This document shows, one piece after another, positions 47,073-59,352 of a stretch of 64,000 nt of DNA. This DNA is from Methanoregula formicica SMSP. GTDB taxonomy: Archaea; Halobacteriota; Methanomicrobia; Methanomicrobiales; Methanospirillaceae. A program made the position numbers and the translations under genes. The notes under the pieces were generated by a model. The model ran no database searches. It worked only from the letters and a program-made list of their open reading frames with translations, and was not told where the DNA came from. The first letter of the stretch is position 1, and every line of letters begins with the position of its first letter. The stretch lies in assembly GCF_000327485.1 (NCBI RefSeq), contig NC_019943.1:496001-560000 (forward strand). The letters are read 5' to 3'.

Positions 47073-47605
47073 TTATTCTTTCGGCCCGGGCCGGCGGTCC
47101 GGTCCGGCCAGTTCCGGCACCCCTGCCGCCCATGCCTCCACCCTCTCCCGGATCCTTACGTCGTGGTAGGACGAGAGGGAGAAGCGGTCCCGGGCGATGT
47201 TCAGGTAATATAGTTCGCCCGATGGGTCGTGGCACTGGAGCGTCACGGAAAAGAGGTCTTTTTCTGGTAGGTGCTTCGGCTTCCCCCGGTGGGAGGCGAT
47301 GTTGGCCATGTTCGAGATGACCGCCGCGGTGTCGGTCTCGTAGCTTTCCTCGGAATCGTACATCTCGATGGTCGTGCCGATCCGTTTCCCGCGTTCGTTC
47401 CGGTACTCGAACTTTTCCGTGTACATCTCCCGGACCTTTCTGACCGGGGGATGGCCCTGTCTCCGGACGGCTAGCGGGTACAGCCGAGCGGGTTGTCGTA
47501 TGCAAGCCTGCGGGCGATGGCACCAAACGCGCTGATATTGGGCAGTGGCGTCCTGAGCCGGTAGGTGGTTGTGATCGTATTCGGGCGGCGCCTAAAATCG
47601 GGCAT
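47073..47605 (-). pseudogene. Broken paralog of the 38.2-kb unknown gene
   Basis: From ATG at 47605 the frame reads MPDFRRRPNTITT... and matches the intact gene to NPLGCT. It then hits TAG at 47471-47473 (a Tyr codon in the intact copy) and loses one base a few codons later. The rest continues in another frame from MYTEKFEYRNERGKRIGTTIEMYD to PELAGPD. A 117-residue protein could still start at the Met at 47426. The upstream DNA is also similar between copies, so the duplication included the control region. Confidence 0.72.
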
Positions 47606-47751
47606 ATATCTGGGAGATTGTCAGGGTCGGGGATGTGCTTGGTGGTCGGGCAGGGGCGATCCGGTTTTAATTTCCCGGGACTGGGGCGAATGATCCCGAG
47701 AATCTATAAAATCCATTACCGCAGGTCTGCACGCTCCTAGAAGATGAGGAC

Positions 47752-48171
47752 GTGAGCAACGAGATTCTCGCTTGGCACAGCTATGGCGGGATGGTAATAA
47801 CCGGTATTGCAGCGCGGATGTCTGGACGAATCCGCCGGCTGGTTTATGTCGATGCAGCCCTGCCGGACCCGGGAGAGTCGCTCTTTGACCAGTTCGACAA
47901 AGGAGGGGTCAATCCGCTCTCGTTTACCGGGCTGGAAGCTGCCGCGGCTTACGTAGAGAAGATCACGTTTGATCCCCATGCCTTGCGAGGGATCCAAAAG
48001 ACCTACGTGCGCTGTTCAAAAAGCGAGTTTGCACCGGTCACAAGGGTGGCAAAGCAGAAGACCGCAGCGGAGGGAGGGTGGAGGTATCTCGAACTCCTGA
48101 CATCCCATGTGCCGATGGCCACACAGCCTCAGCGGTTTTACCGGGTGATGCTGGAAGCAGGGTGGGCGTAA
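47752..48171 (+). pseudogene. Alpha/beta hydrolase remnant lacking its N-terminal half
   Basis: The 139-residue frame begins (GTG) just before the nucleophile elbow WHSYGGMVITGIA (normally G-H-S-x-G; the first Gly is Trp here), continues with RRLVYVDAALPD and ends with SHVPMATQPQRF, which holds the catalytic His. The N-terminal strands and oxyanion-hole motif HGxW are absent. No start with a binding site is present. It reads as a 5'-truncated remnant. Confidence 0.6.
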
Positions 48172-48797
48172 TGTGCGGCCCGAACGGGGCCTCCAAATCC
48201 CTGGAGCGCGCCGTACCGTCGGGAATGCAGTACGGGGTTCCCCGCGCTCTTTCCGGAAATGGCACGAAAAGCCGTTTGCATGCATGCGCCCCCTGCTGTT
48301 CACCAACTATGCTTGGACGATAGCGAAACAGCCAAAATGGGTGAGAACTGTATTTCACAAGCCAAAATGGCGGTATATGTGCGGGACATAATTTTCCGTC
48401 AATAATATGCGCGGAAAATCCTGCCTTGTCCTAGGGGTAATCCTTAAATGTCCGGGTGTGCAATAATGTGATCCACAAATTCTGGTGACGAACCGACGAA
48501 AACGGCCTGCGGGCGGTGTCGGTTCTGAAGAGACGCGGAGGAAAGCGATCGATGAATGTCGTTTTCCGACGTAAAAAATGTGCAGGCAACAAGGTATAAA
48601 TAATACCGCAACCTACACTATAGGCCTGTGTTTGATACAACAAACACGACGATAAAAGCGTAAATTCTCTTTGATGGAGATCCAACAATACCCGGCATGA
48701 CCGGAGTTGGTTCTGACGTTGGCATTGGCAATGCGGAAATTTGTTTAGTAACCGCTCAATTCCTTAGAAAGTTCAGATAGTGTGCGTATATTTGTGA
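48172..48797 (+). promoter_or_regulatory. rRNA promoter and leader region
   Basis: This 626-bp region has no supported gene. Its first part is plain spacer with a short direct repeat GCCAAAATGG at 48331-48340 and 48361-48370. GGTATAAATAATACC (TATAAATA at 48595-48602) is a strong TATA element, so transcription should begin near 48627. A small hairpin GTGTTTG/CAAACAC lies at 48628-48647. The 5' arm of the pre-16S processing stem is at 48739-48755. Confidence 0.65.
48739..48755 (+). ncRNA. Pre-16S processing stem, 5' arm
   Basis: This arm pairs with 50284-50300 at nearly every position (two G-U pairs, one end mismatch), enclosing the 16S gene. In archaea such stems carry the bulge-helix-bulge cut by the tRNA splicing endonuclease. 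Confidence 0.65.
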
Positions 48798-50264
<1,467 letters not shown>

Positions 50265-50283
50265 AACGAAATTTCAGGGAAAC

Positions 50284-50300
50284 GCGGTTGCTAGACAAAC
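50284..50300 (+). ncRNA. Pre-16S processing stem, 3' arm
   Basis: Complement of 48739-48755; begins 20 bases after the mature 16S end. See the 5' arm. Confidence 0.65.
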
Positions 50301-50307
50301 TGTAAAG

Positions 50308-50382
50308 TTGCCGATGTCGACAAGAAAGGTTCAGTCGCCGTAAATTGGGGCGAATGACCGGGTTCGAATCCCGGTGAGCCGG
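50308..50382 (+). pseudogene. tRNA relic in the 16S-23S spacer
   Basis: A perfect T-arm CCGGG-TTCGAAT-CCCGG is at 50358-50374. An anticodon-like arm TCGCC / GGCGA at 50335-50353 has a nine-base loop instead of seven. The seven bases after the T-arm (TGAGCCG) have no 5' partner upstream, so no acceptor stem forms. Many Euryarchaeota carry tRNA-Ala here; this looks like its decayed remains. Confidence 0.5.
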
Positions 50383-50456
50383 TTTAGATGCACCTCGAGA
50401 TGTGAATCACGAGGGAAGGGCTGAGAGTCAAACCAATGACTCTTCGAGGCCGTGTA

Positions 50457-50487
50457 AAGGTTGCACTCAGGACGTTAAATGGGTTTA
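50457..50487 (+). ncRNA. Pre-23S processing stem, 5' strand
   Basis: AAGGTTGCACTCAG (50457-50470) pairs with 53437-53451, and GGGTTTA (50481-50487) pairs with 53420-53426, with unpaired bases between, as in a bulge-helix-bulge. Confidence 0.65.
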
Positions 50488-50492
50488 GCGGA

Positions 50493-53405
<2,913 letters not shown>

Positions 53406-53419
53406 AGTGCTCACCACGT

Positions 53420-53451
53420 TAAACCCAGACGAAATTCTGAGTGCAAACCTT
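53420..53451 (+). ncRNA. Pre-23S processing stem, 3' strand
   Basis: TAAACCC (53420-53426) and CTGAGTGCAAACCTT (53437-53451) complement the 5' strand at 50457-50487, enclosing the 23S gene. Confidence 0.65.
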
Positions 53452-53496
53452 ATATTCTATCCTGACATACAGGATAGGGTATCATCCTACACGGCT

Positions 53497-53568
53497 GCCA
53501 AGGTGGCGGAGCGGCCACGCGGTTGACTGCAGATCAACTACACTCCGGTTCAAATCCGGACCTTGGCT
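53497..53568 (+). tRNA. tRNA-Cys (GCA)
   Basis: A 72-base tRNA: acceptor GCCAAGG/CCTTGGC with discriminator T, anticodon arm GTTGA-CTGCAGA-TCAAC (anticodon GCA), T-arm TCCGG-TTCAAAT-CCGGA. CCA is not encoded. It lies between 23S and 5S. Confidence 0.95.
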
Positions 53569-53592
53569 TTCGGAGATGTGCGTCAGCACATC

Positions 53593-53625
53593 GACGAGGA
53601 GAAGAACTGCTTGCAGTTCTTCGAC
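53593..53625. repeat. Dispersed GAAGAAC hairpin element
   Basis: GAAGAACTG / CAGTTCTTC at 53601-53609 and 53614-53622 (loop CTTG), preceded by GACGAG and followed by GAC, resembles the hairpins of the 28.4-kb tandem repeat. The inner pairs differ in a compensated way. Confidence 0.65.
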
Positions 53626-53682
53626 CAAGTCGACCAAATGTGTCCGCCCTCCGTTACAAAGCATCTAAAGCAAACAACATGT

Positions 53683-53809
53683 GGTGATTGCGGCCATAGC
53701 TGTCGGGAAACACCTGGTCTCATTCCGAACCCAGCAGTTAAGCTGACACACGTAGTATGCTGTACTGAGGTACGCGAGTCCCCGGGAACCATACCAAGCT
53801 GCAATCACC
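53683..53809 (+). rRNA. rrf: 5S ribosomal RNA
   Basis: Helix I is GGTGATTGC (53683-53691) paired with GCAATCACC (53801-53809). Between them are the conserved CCGAACCCAGCAGTTAAGC-type loop and GGTACGCGAGTCCCCGGGAACC. Length is about 127 bases; ends inferred from helix I. Confidence 0.93.
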
Positions 53810-54032
53810 TTTCCTTCTTACACGACTGTTCTCGAAAAGTTACTCTAACGAGCGAATGCTTTCGTTCAAAAATTGTTATTGTATCGTTTACACGGATACC
53901 GGCAGGTCCGCGGCCTGCGTAACGCATATTCATTATTTTAAGTGAACGCATTTCATAATAAAGAAAAATAAACTGAAATATTCCACCGGTAATTTGCTGG
54001 ATTTATATCTGATGACCCTCTGTTGCTTTTAG

Positions 54033-55895
54033 TTAACTCTCGATGATGGTGATGAATTTTGAATACTGCCACCACGGATATGCAACCTCCCCGTTTGTCA
54101 GTCTCTTATAGATGATAAGACTGAATTCATATGCGCATACATCCCAGTCTCGTTCCGGGCTCTTTCCGCAATAATCCGTACGACCTTCCCACGAAGGATG
54201 ATCTGCTGGAGGAACATCATTATAATGCTGGTATTCAGCAGTTCCTGAGCATCCGTTTTTCAGTGGTCTCATTCCTGGACCGACAATAATAACAGGAGAA
54301 TCACACTGCGAGTTCCCAAACTTTGCTTTAATCTCTAGCGCATAGAGATTTTTATGGAAGTCCGTTGCAGTGAAGGATACTGTAATCGTTCCTCTTACAA
54401 TCTTTCTTGAATAGGGTGATGGTTCATAATCACATATCCGGGATTCAGTTCTCTGAAATGGCAGTTTTACGAATCCACATGAAGTTGCTGATCCTACGGG
54501 TCCTGTGATCTCGCCGATAGATCCATCGGGTGCAGTATTATCAACAAGTAATGTACAACTCAAATCGGCCGGGTTGTCTACGATTATTGGTGTTATCTTA
54601 TCCGCTTTCAGGGGCTCCAGCGTGAATGTAAATTTTCCGTAGGTCCGGGGCAACGTTCTTGTATCAAGTACCAAAACCAGACCTTTGTATACCCAGTCCT
54701 TATCTGGGGCAGTATCGTACGGATTGGGATATGTGTAGAGATCTCCATCAGGGCCCATGTATTCGGTTTTATAAAATCCTGAAGCGGGGATCTCTGCGAT
54801 AGTGGATTCACGGACACAATAAAAAGGCACGCGGATGAAAGATTCGACTACCGAACCATCCAGTTCATAGGAACACTTGATCCGATAGAATTTGACAATA
54901 TCCTTGATCCCATCCCCGATATTGGCATAAAATTTTATAATTCCAAAGAACGCTGAATCGACAACTTTGAGGGTTGCACTGTCCGTTGCACCTGTTGTAT
55001 TGGCATACCCGTGGAACGGCTTAGTCGGATCTGTATAAAGATATTTTACTGGAATGTTTCCAATGTGGTCGAATTTGAATACGTTACCTGTCAGGATCTC
55101 CGGAATATCCGGTGAGATCACCTTCCATTTGTCGATATGGATATCTTCACAGAGATCAGATTCGAGTTTTCGTAATTTGGTGTCCGGATCTTTGTATACA
55201 GATTGGAAAACACCATCAACAATCCACCCAACCTCAACCACGTACCCGAGACGTAGGTGAATCGGAAATATACAGAGGGAATACCTCATGGTTGTTCTGA
55301 AGTAACCGTAGATATCGGTATCTCCTTCAGCAACCAGCACGGTCTCTTTGATCTTATTAGTACCTAATGGCTTGACATAAGGTATACGGATTTCATAAAT
55401 CCGTACATGAGCTTTGGAAACAGGCTCTTCGTCATAACAGAGAGATCCATTAATTCTTGAGCATCCGAGTACATGGACACAAGGGCGCCATTCAATGAAA
55501 AAGTGTTTCAACCATGGTACGATATACTCCTTAACGTATGTGCTTTTTACTATCTTTCCAATTATGGCTGTGGAAACAGATATGGTAAATGTCTCATCCT
55601 TTGCTGAGAAATCCTTCGGCAGAAGTGATGTTCTTGGAAATTTATACCGGAGAATCTGATCTCCAGGCAGATCCGGACCAAAAATCAAAGCAGGAGCGAT
55701 TGCAAGTGTCTTCTTTTTGTTTTCGAAGACATCATACGAGTAGATAATGATAAATGATCCATCCTTTTCAACTGCAGAGGATCCTATAACTTTCCGGTCT
55801 CTCACAGCATATACTTTCATCGTGATGCCGGTAGGAAGCGCCCTGAACGCTTCAGAAGGGATCTTTCCCTTAATCGAGTATTTCGCCTCTTTCAT
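54033..55895 (-). CDS. Large multi-domain beta-sandwich protein of the peptidase/radical SAM operon
   Basis: This 620-residue protein lacks a signal peptide or membrane helix. The start (KYSIKGKIPSEAFRALPTGITMKVYAVRDRKVIGSS) and residues about 150-215 (INGSLCYDEEPVSKAHVRIYE ... EGDTDIYGYFRTT) look like transthyretin/carboxypeptidase-regulatory-type beta domains. A middle region has FKFDHIGNIPVKYLYTDPTKPF, and a C-terminal region is rich in Cys and aromatic residues. I recognise no enzyme motif. Codon and base use are AT-richer than in the genes before the rRNA locus. It overlaps a 50-codon ORF by ATGA and may be a structural substrate or partner of the maturase and peptidase. Confidence 0.72.
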   Translation of the reverse strand: MKEAKYSIKGKIPSEAFRALPTGITMKVYAVRDRKVIGSSAVEKDGSFIIIYSYDVFENKKKTLAIAPALIFGPDLPGDQILRYKFPRTSLLPKDFSAKDETFTISVSTAIIGKIVKSTYVKEYIVPWLKHFFIEWRPCVHVLGCSRINGSLCYDEEPVSKAHVRIYEIRIPYVKPLGTNKIKETVLVAEGDTDIYGYFRTTMRYSLCIFPIHLRLGYVVEVGWIVDGVFQSVYKDPDTKLRKLESDLCEDIHIDKWKVISPDIPEILTGNVFKFDHIGNIPVKYLYTDPTKPFHGYANTTGATDSATLKVVDSAFFGIIKFYANIGDGIKDIVKFYRIKCSYELDGSVVESFIRVPFYCVRESTIAEIPASGFYKTEYMGPDGDLYTYPNPYDTAPDKDWVYKGLVLVLDTRTLPRTYGKFTFTLEPLKADKITPIIVDNPADLSCTLLVDNTAPDGSIGEITGPVGSATSCGFVKLPFQRTESRICDYEPSPYSRKIVRGTITVSFTATDFHKNLYALEIKAKFGNSQCDSPVIIVGPGMRPLKNGCSGTAEYQHYNDVPPADHPSWEGRTDYCGKSPERDWDVCAYEFSLIIYKRLTNGEVAYPWWQYSKFITIIES

Positions 55896-56044
55896 GTTTT
55901 CCCCCCGGTTGTATTCATATTCATAATCTCGTCATGCCCATCTGCATTAACAGTCGGGCCTTTGATCTGAATTTCCGGATCAAGAAGATGACAATGCGGA
56001 GATTCCCTGAAAATCACTCTCGCAATTGATACAGGGTGCTCCAC
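55892..56044 (-). CDS. Possible small ORF between the maturase and the large beta-sandwich gene
   Basis: A 50-codon frame starting at GTG 56044 (or GTG 56014) encodes EHPVSIARVIFRESPHCHLL... and ends in TGGKT, its TGA overlapping the ATG of the next gene as ATGA. The composition is protein-like, with one Cys and two His, and it fills most of the 187-bp gap. No strong ribosome-binding site precedes it. It could be a small partner protein, a precursor peptide, or chance. Confidence 0.4.
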   Translation of the reverse strand: MEHPVSIARVIFRESPHCHLLDPEIQIKGPTVNADGHDEIMNMNTTGGKT

Positions 56045-56082
56045 ACTACATTACAACTCTCGATCCTGAAGATCACCTTGCA

Positions 56083-57498
56083 TCAATGTCCTCTTTCCCC
56101 ACCCCCGGCAGTGATATCTCCGTAACTGTTCAGTTCCGAGAAGATGAAGGCGCCAAGTTCAGTGAAATACCGGCTCATCTCACAGTCAAACAGGCAGGGT
56201 TTGGTAATATCCTGGTTGAATATAAGAGAATGAGCACGACAACCCCCCCCGCAGATATACCTTGCCCAGCACCCGGAACATTTTTCCAGAGACTTGGGCC
56301 GGAGGTTCCGTATTTTCTCGACGATTTCGGGTTTCGTTATCCCCGTATAAACATCCCCAAGCCGGTAATCATCTATCTCAATCATTTTGTGGCAAGGGTA
56401 CAGGGATCCGTCAGCAGAGACCGCCAGATAGTTTAATGCCGCCCCGCAGGAAATGGGCCGGAGGCTGATCCTTCCGGCACGTGATGCGAACTCCTCAAAC
56501 TGGTAGAATGGGACATATCGGCCACTACATGCAGAATTCAGATATATCCGGGCCAGTTCCAGATATTTACTCTTTATTATATCCAGATCTTCAGTTCTGA
56601 TTCCCAACGTTCCTGATGGATCCAAGCAGGGCTCCACCGCCACATCCGTACTCCCGGTCTCCCAAAGATGTTCGGCAATCTGGACAAGCTCCATGCAATC
56701 CCGCGTCATGGTTGCTCGGACCGCTACCGGAATGCGATTTTGATCCTTAAGGATATTCATGAGATTATTTTGCACGATATTGTGTGAACCTCGCCCGTCA
56801 GAGAAATGACGCATCGAGTCATGGATCTCCCGTGGCCCGTCAAGACTCACCATCAGACCGATATCGTTATCCAAGATATATTTCTGGACCGTGGGTGTAA
56901 GGAGTGTTGCGTTTGTTGTCATGGAAAATCCGACCTGTTTATGGTTTGCGGTAGCTTTTCTCCTAGCGTACTCAACAGTGTGTTTGATCGTATCGAGATT
57001 CAGGAGCGGCTCCCCCCCAAAGAACGTGATGCCGAGTTCCCGGATTGCTCCGGATTGTTGAATAAGGAAATCCACAGCATGTTCAGCGATCTCCGGTGAC
57101 ATGTATCCCCGGCTCCGACCAAACGTTCCCTCTTTAGCATAACAATAGGGGCACCGGAGGTTGCAGTCTTGCGATACAATAAGACATATGGTACTGATAC
57201 CGGTATCTGCAATCAGGGAATCTCCAGAAAACGGATCCGGTCCAAATACTATGCCATCTGCTATGATCTGGTCGAGTTCGACAAGAGTATCTACGATCTT
57301 CTCGGGATCGTGCGTCTGGCTGAGTTGTTTTTTAATATCTTCGTGTGGAATCCCGGTGACTGCCAGACTCAAGGCTTCAGCAGCAATCTCGTCTAGTTTG
57401 AAAAAAACACCGCTGTTTCCATCAACGGCATACCGTTGTCCTTCAATCATAAAAATATGGAGATATCGGGCCGTATCAGTACCATTTTTGGTAGTCAT
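56083..57498 (-). CDS. Radical SAM/SPASM peptide maturase
   Basis: This 471-residue protein has three parts. An N-terminal domain of about 95 residues resembles the RiPP-recognition-type domain of SPASM maturases (FMIEGQRYAVDGNSGVFFKLDEI). The radical SAM core has CNLRCPYC (112-119) and GGEP (161-164). The SPASM domain has all seven cysteines in the pattern CX12GX4C (351-369), CX2CX5CX3C (407-420) and C435. Such enzymes cross-link or otherwise modify cysteines in peptides. A strong GGAGG precedes the ATG. It lies 54 bp after the Cys-repeat peptidase gene. The nearest characterised relatives from memory are thioether-forming (SCIFF/ranthipeptide) enzymes; the reaction here is inferred. Confidence 0.88.
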   Translation of the reverse strand: MTTKNGTDTARYLHIFMIEGQRYAVDGNSGVFFKLDEIAAEALSLAVTGIPHEDIKKQLSQTHDPEKIVDTLVELDQIIADGIVFGPDPFSGDSLIADTGISTICLIVSQDCNLRCPYCYAKEGTFGRSRGYMSPEIAEHAVDFLIQQSGAIRELGITFFGGEPLLNLDTIKHTVEYARRKATANHKQVGFSMTTNATLLTPTVQKYILDNDIGLMVSLDGPREIHDSMRHFSDGRGSHNIVQNNLMNILKDQNRIPVAVRATMTRDCMELVQIAEHLWETGSTDVAVEPCLDPSGTLGIRTEDLDIIKSKYLELARIYLNSACSGRYVPFYQFEEFASRAGRISLRPISCGAALNYLAVSADGSLYPCHKMIEIDDYRLGDVYTGITKPEIVEKIRNLRPKSLEKCSGCWARYICGGGCRAHSLIFNQDITKPCLFDCEMSRYFTELGAFIFSELNSYGDITAGGGERGH

Positions 57499-57552
57499 AA
57501 CACCTCCAAGATGCGGTGCAGCCGTTGGCCGGCTGCACCGGGAACACTGAAA

Positions 57553-58851
57553 TCAGCGTGTAAGGCGGCTGAAATGCCTGTTGGATGCTCTCAACTGCTG
57601 GGCAGAATTGAGTATATCCGCCAAATCCTCCTGGAGCTGAACCGCAAGGTTCTCCAGAGTGTCTGCTACCTCATCATTGGAATATCCCGAGCTCATCATG
57701 TCCTGGATAGTCTGGATGTAGGATGATTTCACCTCGTTATATTGTGTCATGACAAGTTCTTCGGGACGGATTCTTACTGTCATATCGTCAGGTAGACGTA
57801 CATGCCGGCCACAGGGTGGCTGAACGAATTGTTTGGCTGTGCAGGTTGCCGTCTCCGTGAATTCTGGAATAATTTTACTAAGCGGCTGACAGATTGGTGC
57901 GATTATCCGCGAAGGACAACCAGGGCCAATTAACCGGCTGATCGGTGTGCATAGGAACCGAGAGAGCGGAGTGCATGTGTGACGGATTAGAGGTATACAG
58001 TCCGGTATGATGCGGGAGAGTGGAATGCAGCGGATGATCCGGCTTATTGGTGTGCAGATACTACCATCCCGTACAAGACAAAGATGGCGTGCATAACTGC
58101 CACAGGTATCGATAATAGTTAACGGCCCGCATAGCGTGTATTGGCTGCCGATACCTGCCGGATTCTCGTAGTACTGTGGCTCCTCCGCAGTACTGTCGTT
58201 GGCTTTGGCATAGTCAAACGCCTCCTTTAACGTTACCTTGCCGTCGCCTCCGCTCGCATCGACAACTGTACCGTCGGGTTGCTGGCCTCTGACAGCAGCT
58301 GTCCAGTGATAGACGAATTCATCATAGTTACCGTGCGAGTCGCATGCCCATGATACCTGATCCCAACGGCAGGCCGTTGCAATAACCCGGTTGGCCCCCT
58401 GGAGATTATCAAGGAATCCGCCGCTGTAACACTGCTCCATGGTCAGGATAGCGAGCTTGTAGGACATCGCGTCAAGACAAACAGCAAATTCAGTATCCTG
58501 TATGAATTCAGCATTCCAGAGCCAGAGTTTGGCTTTGTTCGTGCCGGTCGTAACCTGCCCGCCATGATTCGTTGAGTAGAAGAAGAAGAGGTCGTTGGCC
58601 GTGACTTTTGTTTTCATGGTAGTGAATGCGTTCAGGAGATTTGCCTTTGTGGCCGAGGCACTGATCTCGCTTGCACCATCTCCATCGAGATCATGCGGGC
58701 TTCCATCGGCATAGAGAACAGTGATATTTGCTTTCGGGTAACCACACTTTGTTACGAGGGTTTTGTAGATCTCCATAAGGTCATTGAGATACCTCCCATA
58801 GTTGGATGAAGCGTTTACACCCCCGGATACAAGTAATGCGTATTTCTCCAT
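57553..58851 (-). CDS. Caspase-like (C13-type) peptidase with cysteine-repeat tail
   Basis: This 432-residue protein opens with a clan CD peptidase domain (KYALLVSGGVNAS..., ITVLYADGSPHDLDGDG) with catalytic His96 in STNHGG and Cys141 in MEQCYSGG. After about residue 240 come seven units of the type C-x-P-I/L-S-R-I/F-I/L (Cys 266, 275, 285, 293, 301, 312, 321), then a Cys-containing linker and a helical C-terminal domain (about 355-432). The start at 58851 has GAGGG six bases upstream; ATG 58857 is the alternative. No signal peptide is evident. The repeat tail has the look of a maturase substrate, next to the radical SAM gene. Peptidase call firm; tail modification is inference. Confidence 0.85.
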   Translation of the reverse strand: MEKYALLVSGGVNASSNYGRYLNDLMEIYKTLVTKCGYPKANITVLYADGSPHDLDGDGASEISASATKANLLNAFTTMKTKVTANDLFFFYSTNHGGQVTTGTNKAKLWLWNAEFIQDTEFAVCLDAMSYKLAILTMEQCYSGGFLDNLQGANRVIATACRWDQVSWACDSHGNYDEFVYHWTAAVRGQQPDGTVVDASGGDGKVTLKEAFDYAKANDSTAEEPQYYENPAGIGSQYTLCGPLTIIDTCGSYARHLCLVRDGSICTPISRIIRCIPLSRIIPDCIPLIRHTCTPLSRFLCTPISRLIGPGCPSRIIAPICQPLSKIIPEFTETATCTAKQFVQPPCGRHVRLPDDMTVRIRPEELVMTQYNEVKSSYIQTIQDMMSSGYSNDEVADTLENLAVQLQEDLADILNSAQQLRASNRHFSRLTR

Positions 58852-58860
58852 AGCCATCCC

Positions 58861-59169
58861 TCACATGATCTTCTCCAGATTTTTCAGATTGTCCGGAGGG
58901 CTTGTTCCGTGGACCACATGCTTTTCACCTGTCTTATCATTGATGAAGACATAGTCAACGGGATGCTCGAAATTGGCATTCGGGCTATGGTCGATGAATG
59001 CAAACCAGAAGTCACTGATGGGATCATTGGTCGGGGGTTTGATCTCATCTGTCCAGTTCTTAATTACAGTATTTTGCGCAAGCTTTGTGGGATTCAGGTG
59101 GACATTAACCCCCCTTTTGTTTCCCAGCATTTGTTCCAGAATCAGACTCTCCACTTCATTTTTTTTCAT
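58861..59169 (-). CDS. Small protein heading the peptidase/maturase operon
   Basis: This 102-residue protein has an N-terminal helical, polar part and a C-terminal half SDFWFAFIDHSPNANFEHPVD / YVFINDKTGEKHVVHGTSPPD. It has no Cys in this form and no signal peptide. The ATG at 59169 was chosen because GGAGGTG lies just upstream; the frame is open to ATG 59199. It ends 9 bp before the peptidase start at 58851. A pro-domain, inhibitor or chaperone of the peptidase are all possible; I do not recognise the family with certainty. Confidence 0.7.
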   Translation of the reverse strand: MKKNEVESLILEQMLGNKRGVNVHLNPTKLAQNTVIKNWTDEIKPPTNDPISDFWFAFIDHSPNANFEHPVDYVFINDKTGEKHVVHGTSPPDNLKNLEKIM

Positions 59170-59199
59170 GACAACACCTCCAAAAGGACAGATGTCCAT

Positions 59200-59352
59200 G
59201 GAGGAATGACCATAGGGAAATTAAAAATATATTATAACCTGTAAAGGGGCTTTCGTCTTGTTAAAAGGACTTCCTTGTTGTGTTAATCTTATCATCCGAT
59301 AAAAAAATTATTCTCCAGTTGTAATATTTTCCTCATCGTATGTGTTTACTAT
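59200..59352. promoter_or_regulatory. Divergent promoter region of the peptidase/maturase operon and ubiA-like gene
   Basis: On the minus strand TATAATATATTTTTAA (59222-59237) fits a TATA box, with transcription beginning near 59200 and a leader of about 30 bases. Rightward elements around 59297 (GATAAAAAAATTATTC) and 59322 (GTAATATTTTCC) could serve the UbiA-like gene. No clear palindrome for the adjacent regulator is seen. Confidence 0.5.

Noticed and set aside
48331-48370. GCCAAAATGG direct repeat with 30-bp period
   Set aside because: Only two short copies; no array, ends or neighbouring function to support a named element.
56026-56436. 136-codon plus-strand frame over the end of the maturase gene
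   Set aside because: It is opposite the conserved SPASM cysteines and has no ribosome-binding site or family similarity.
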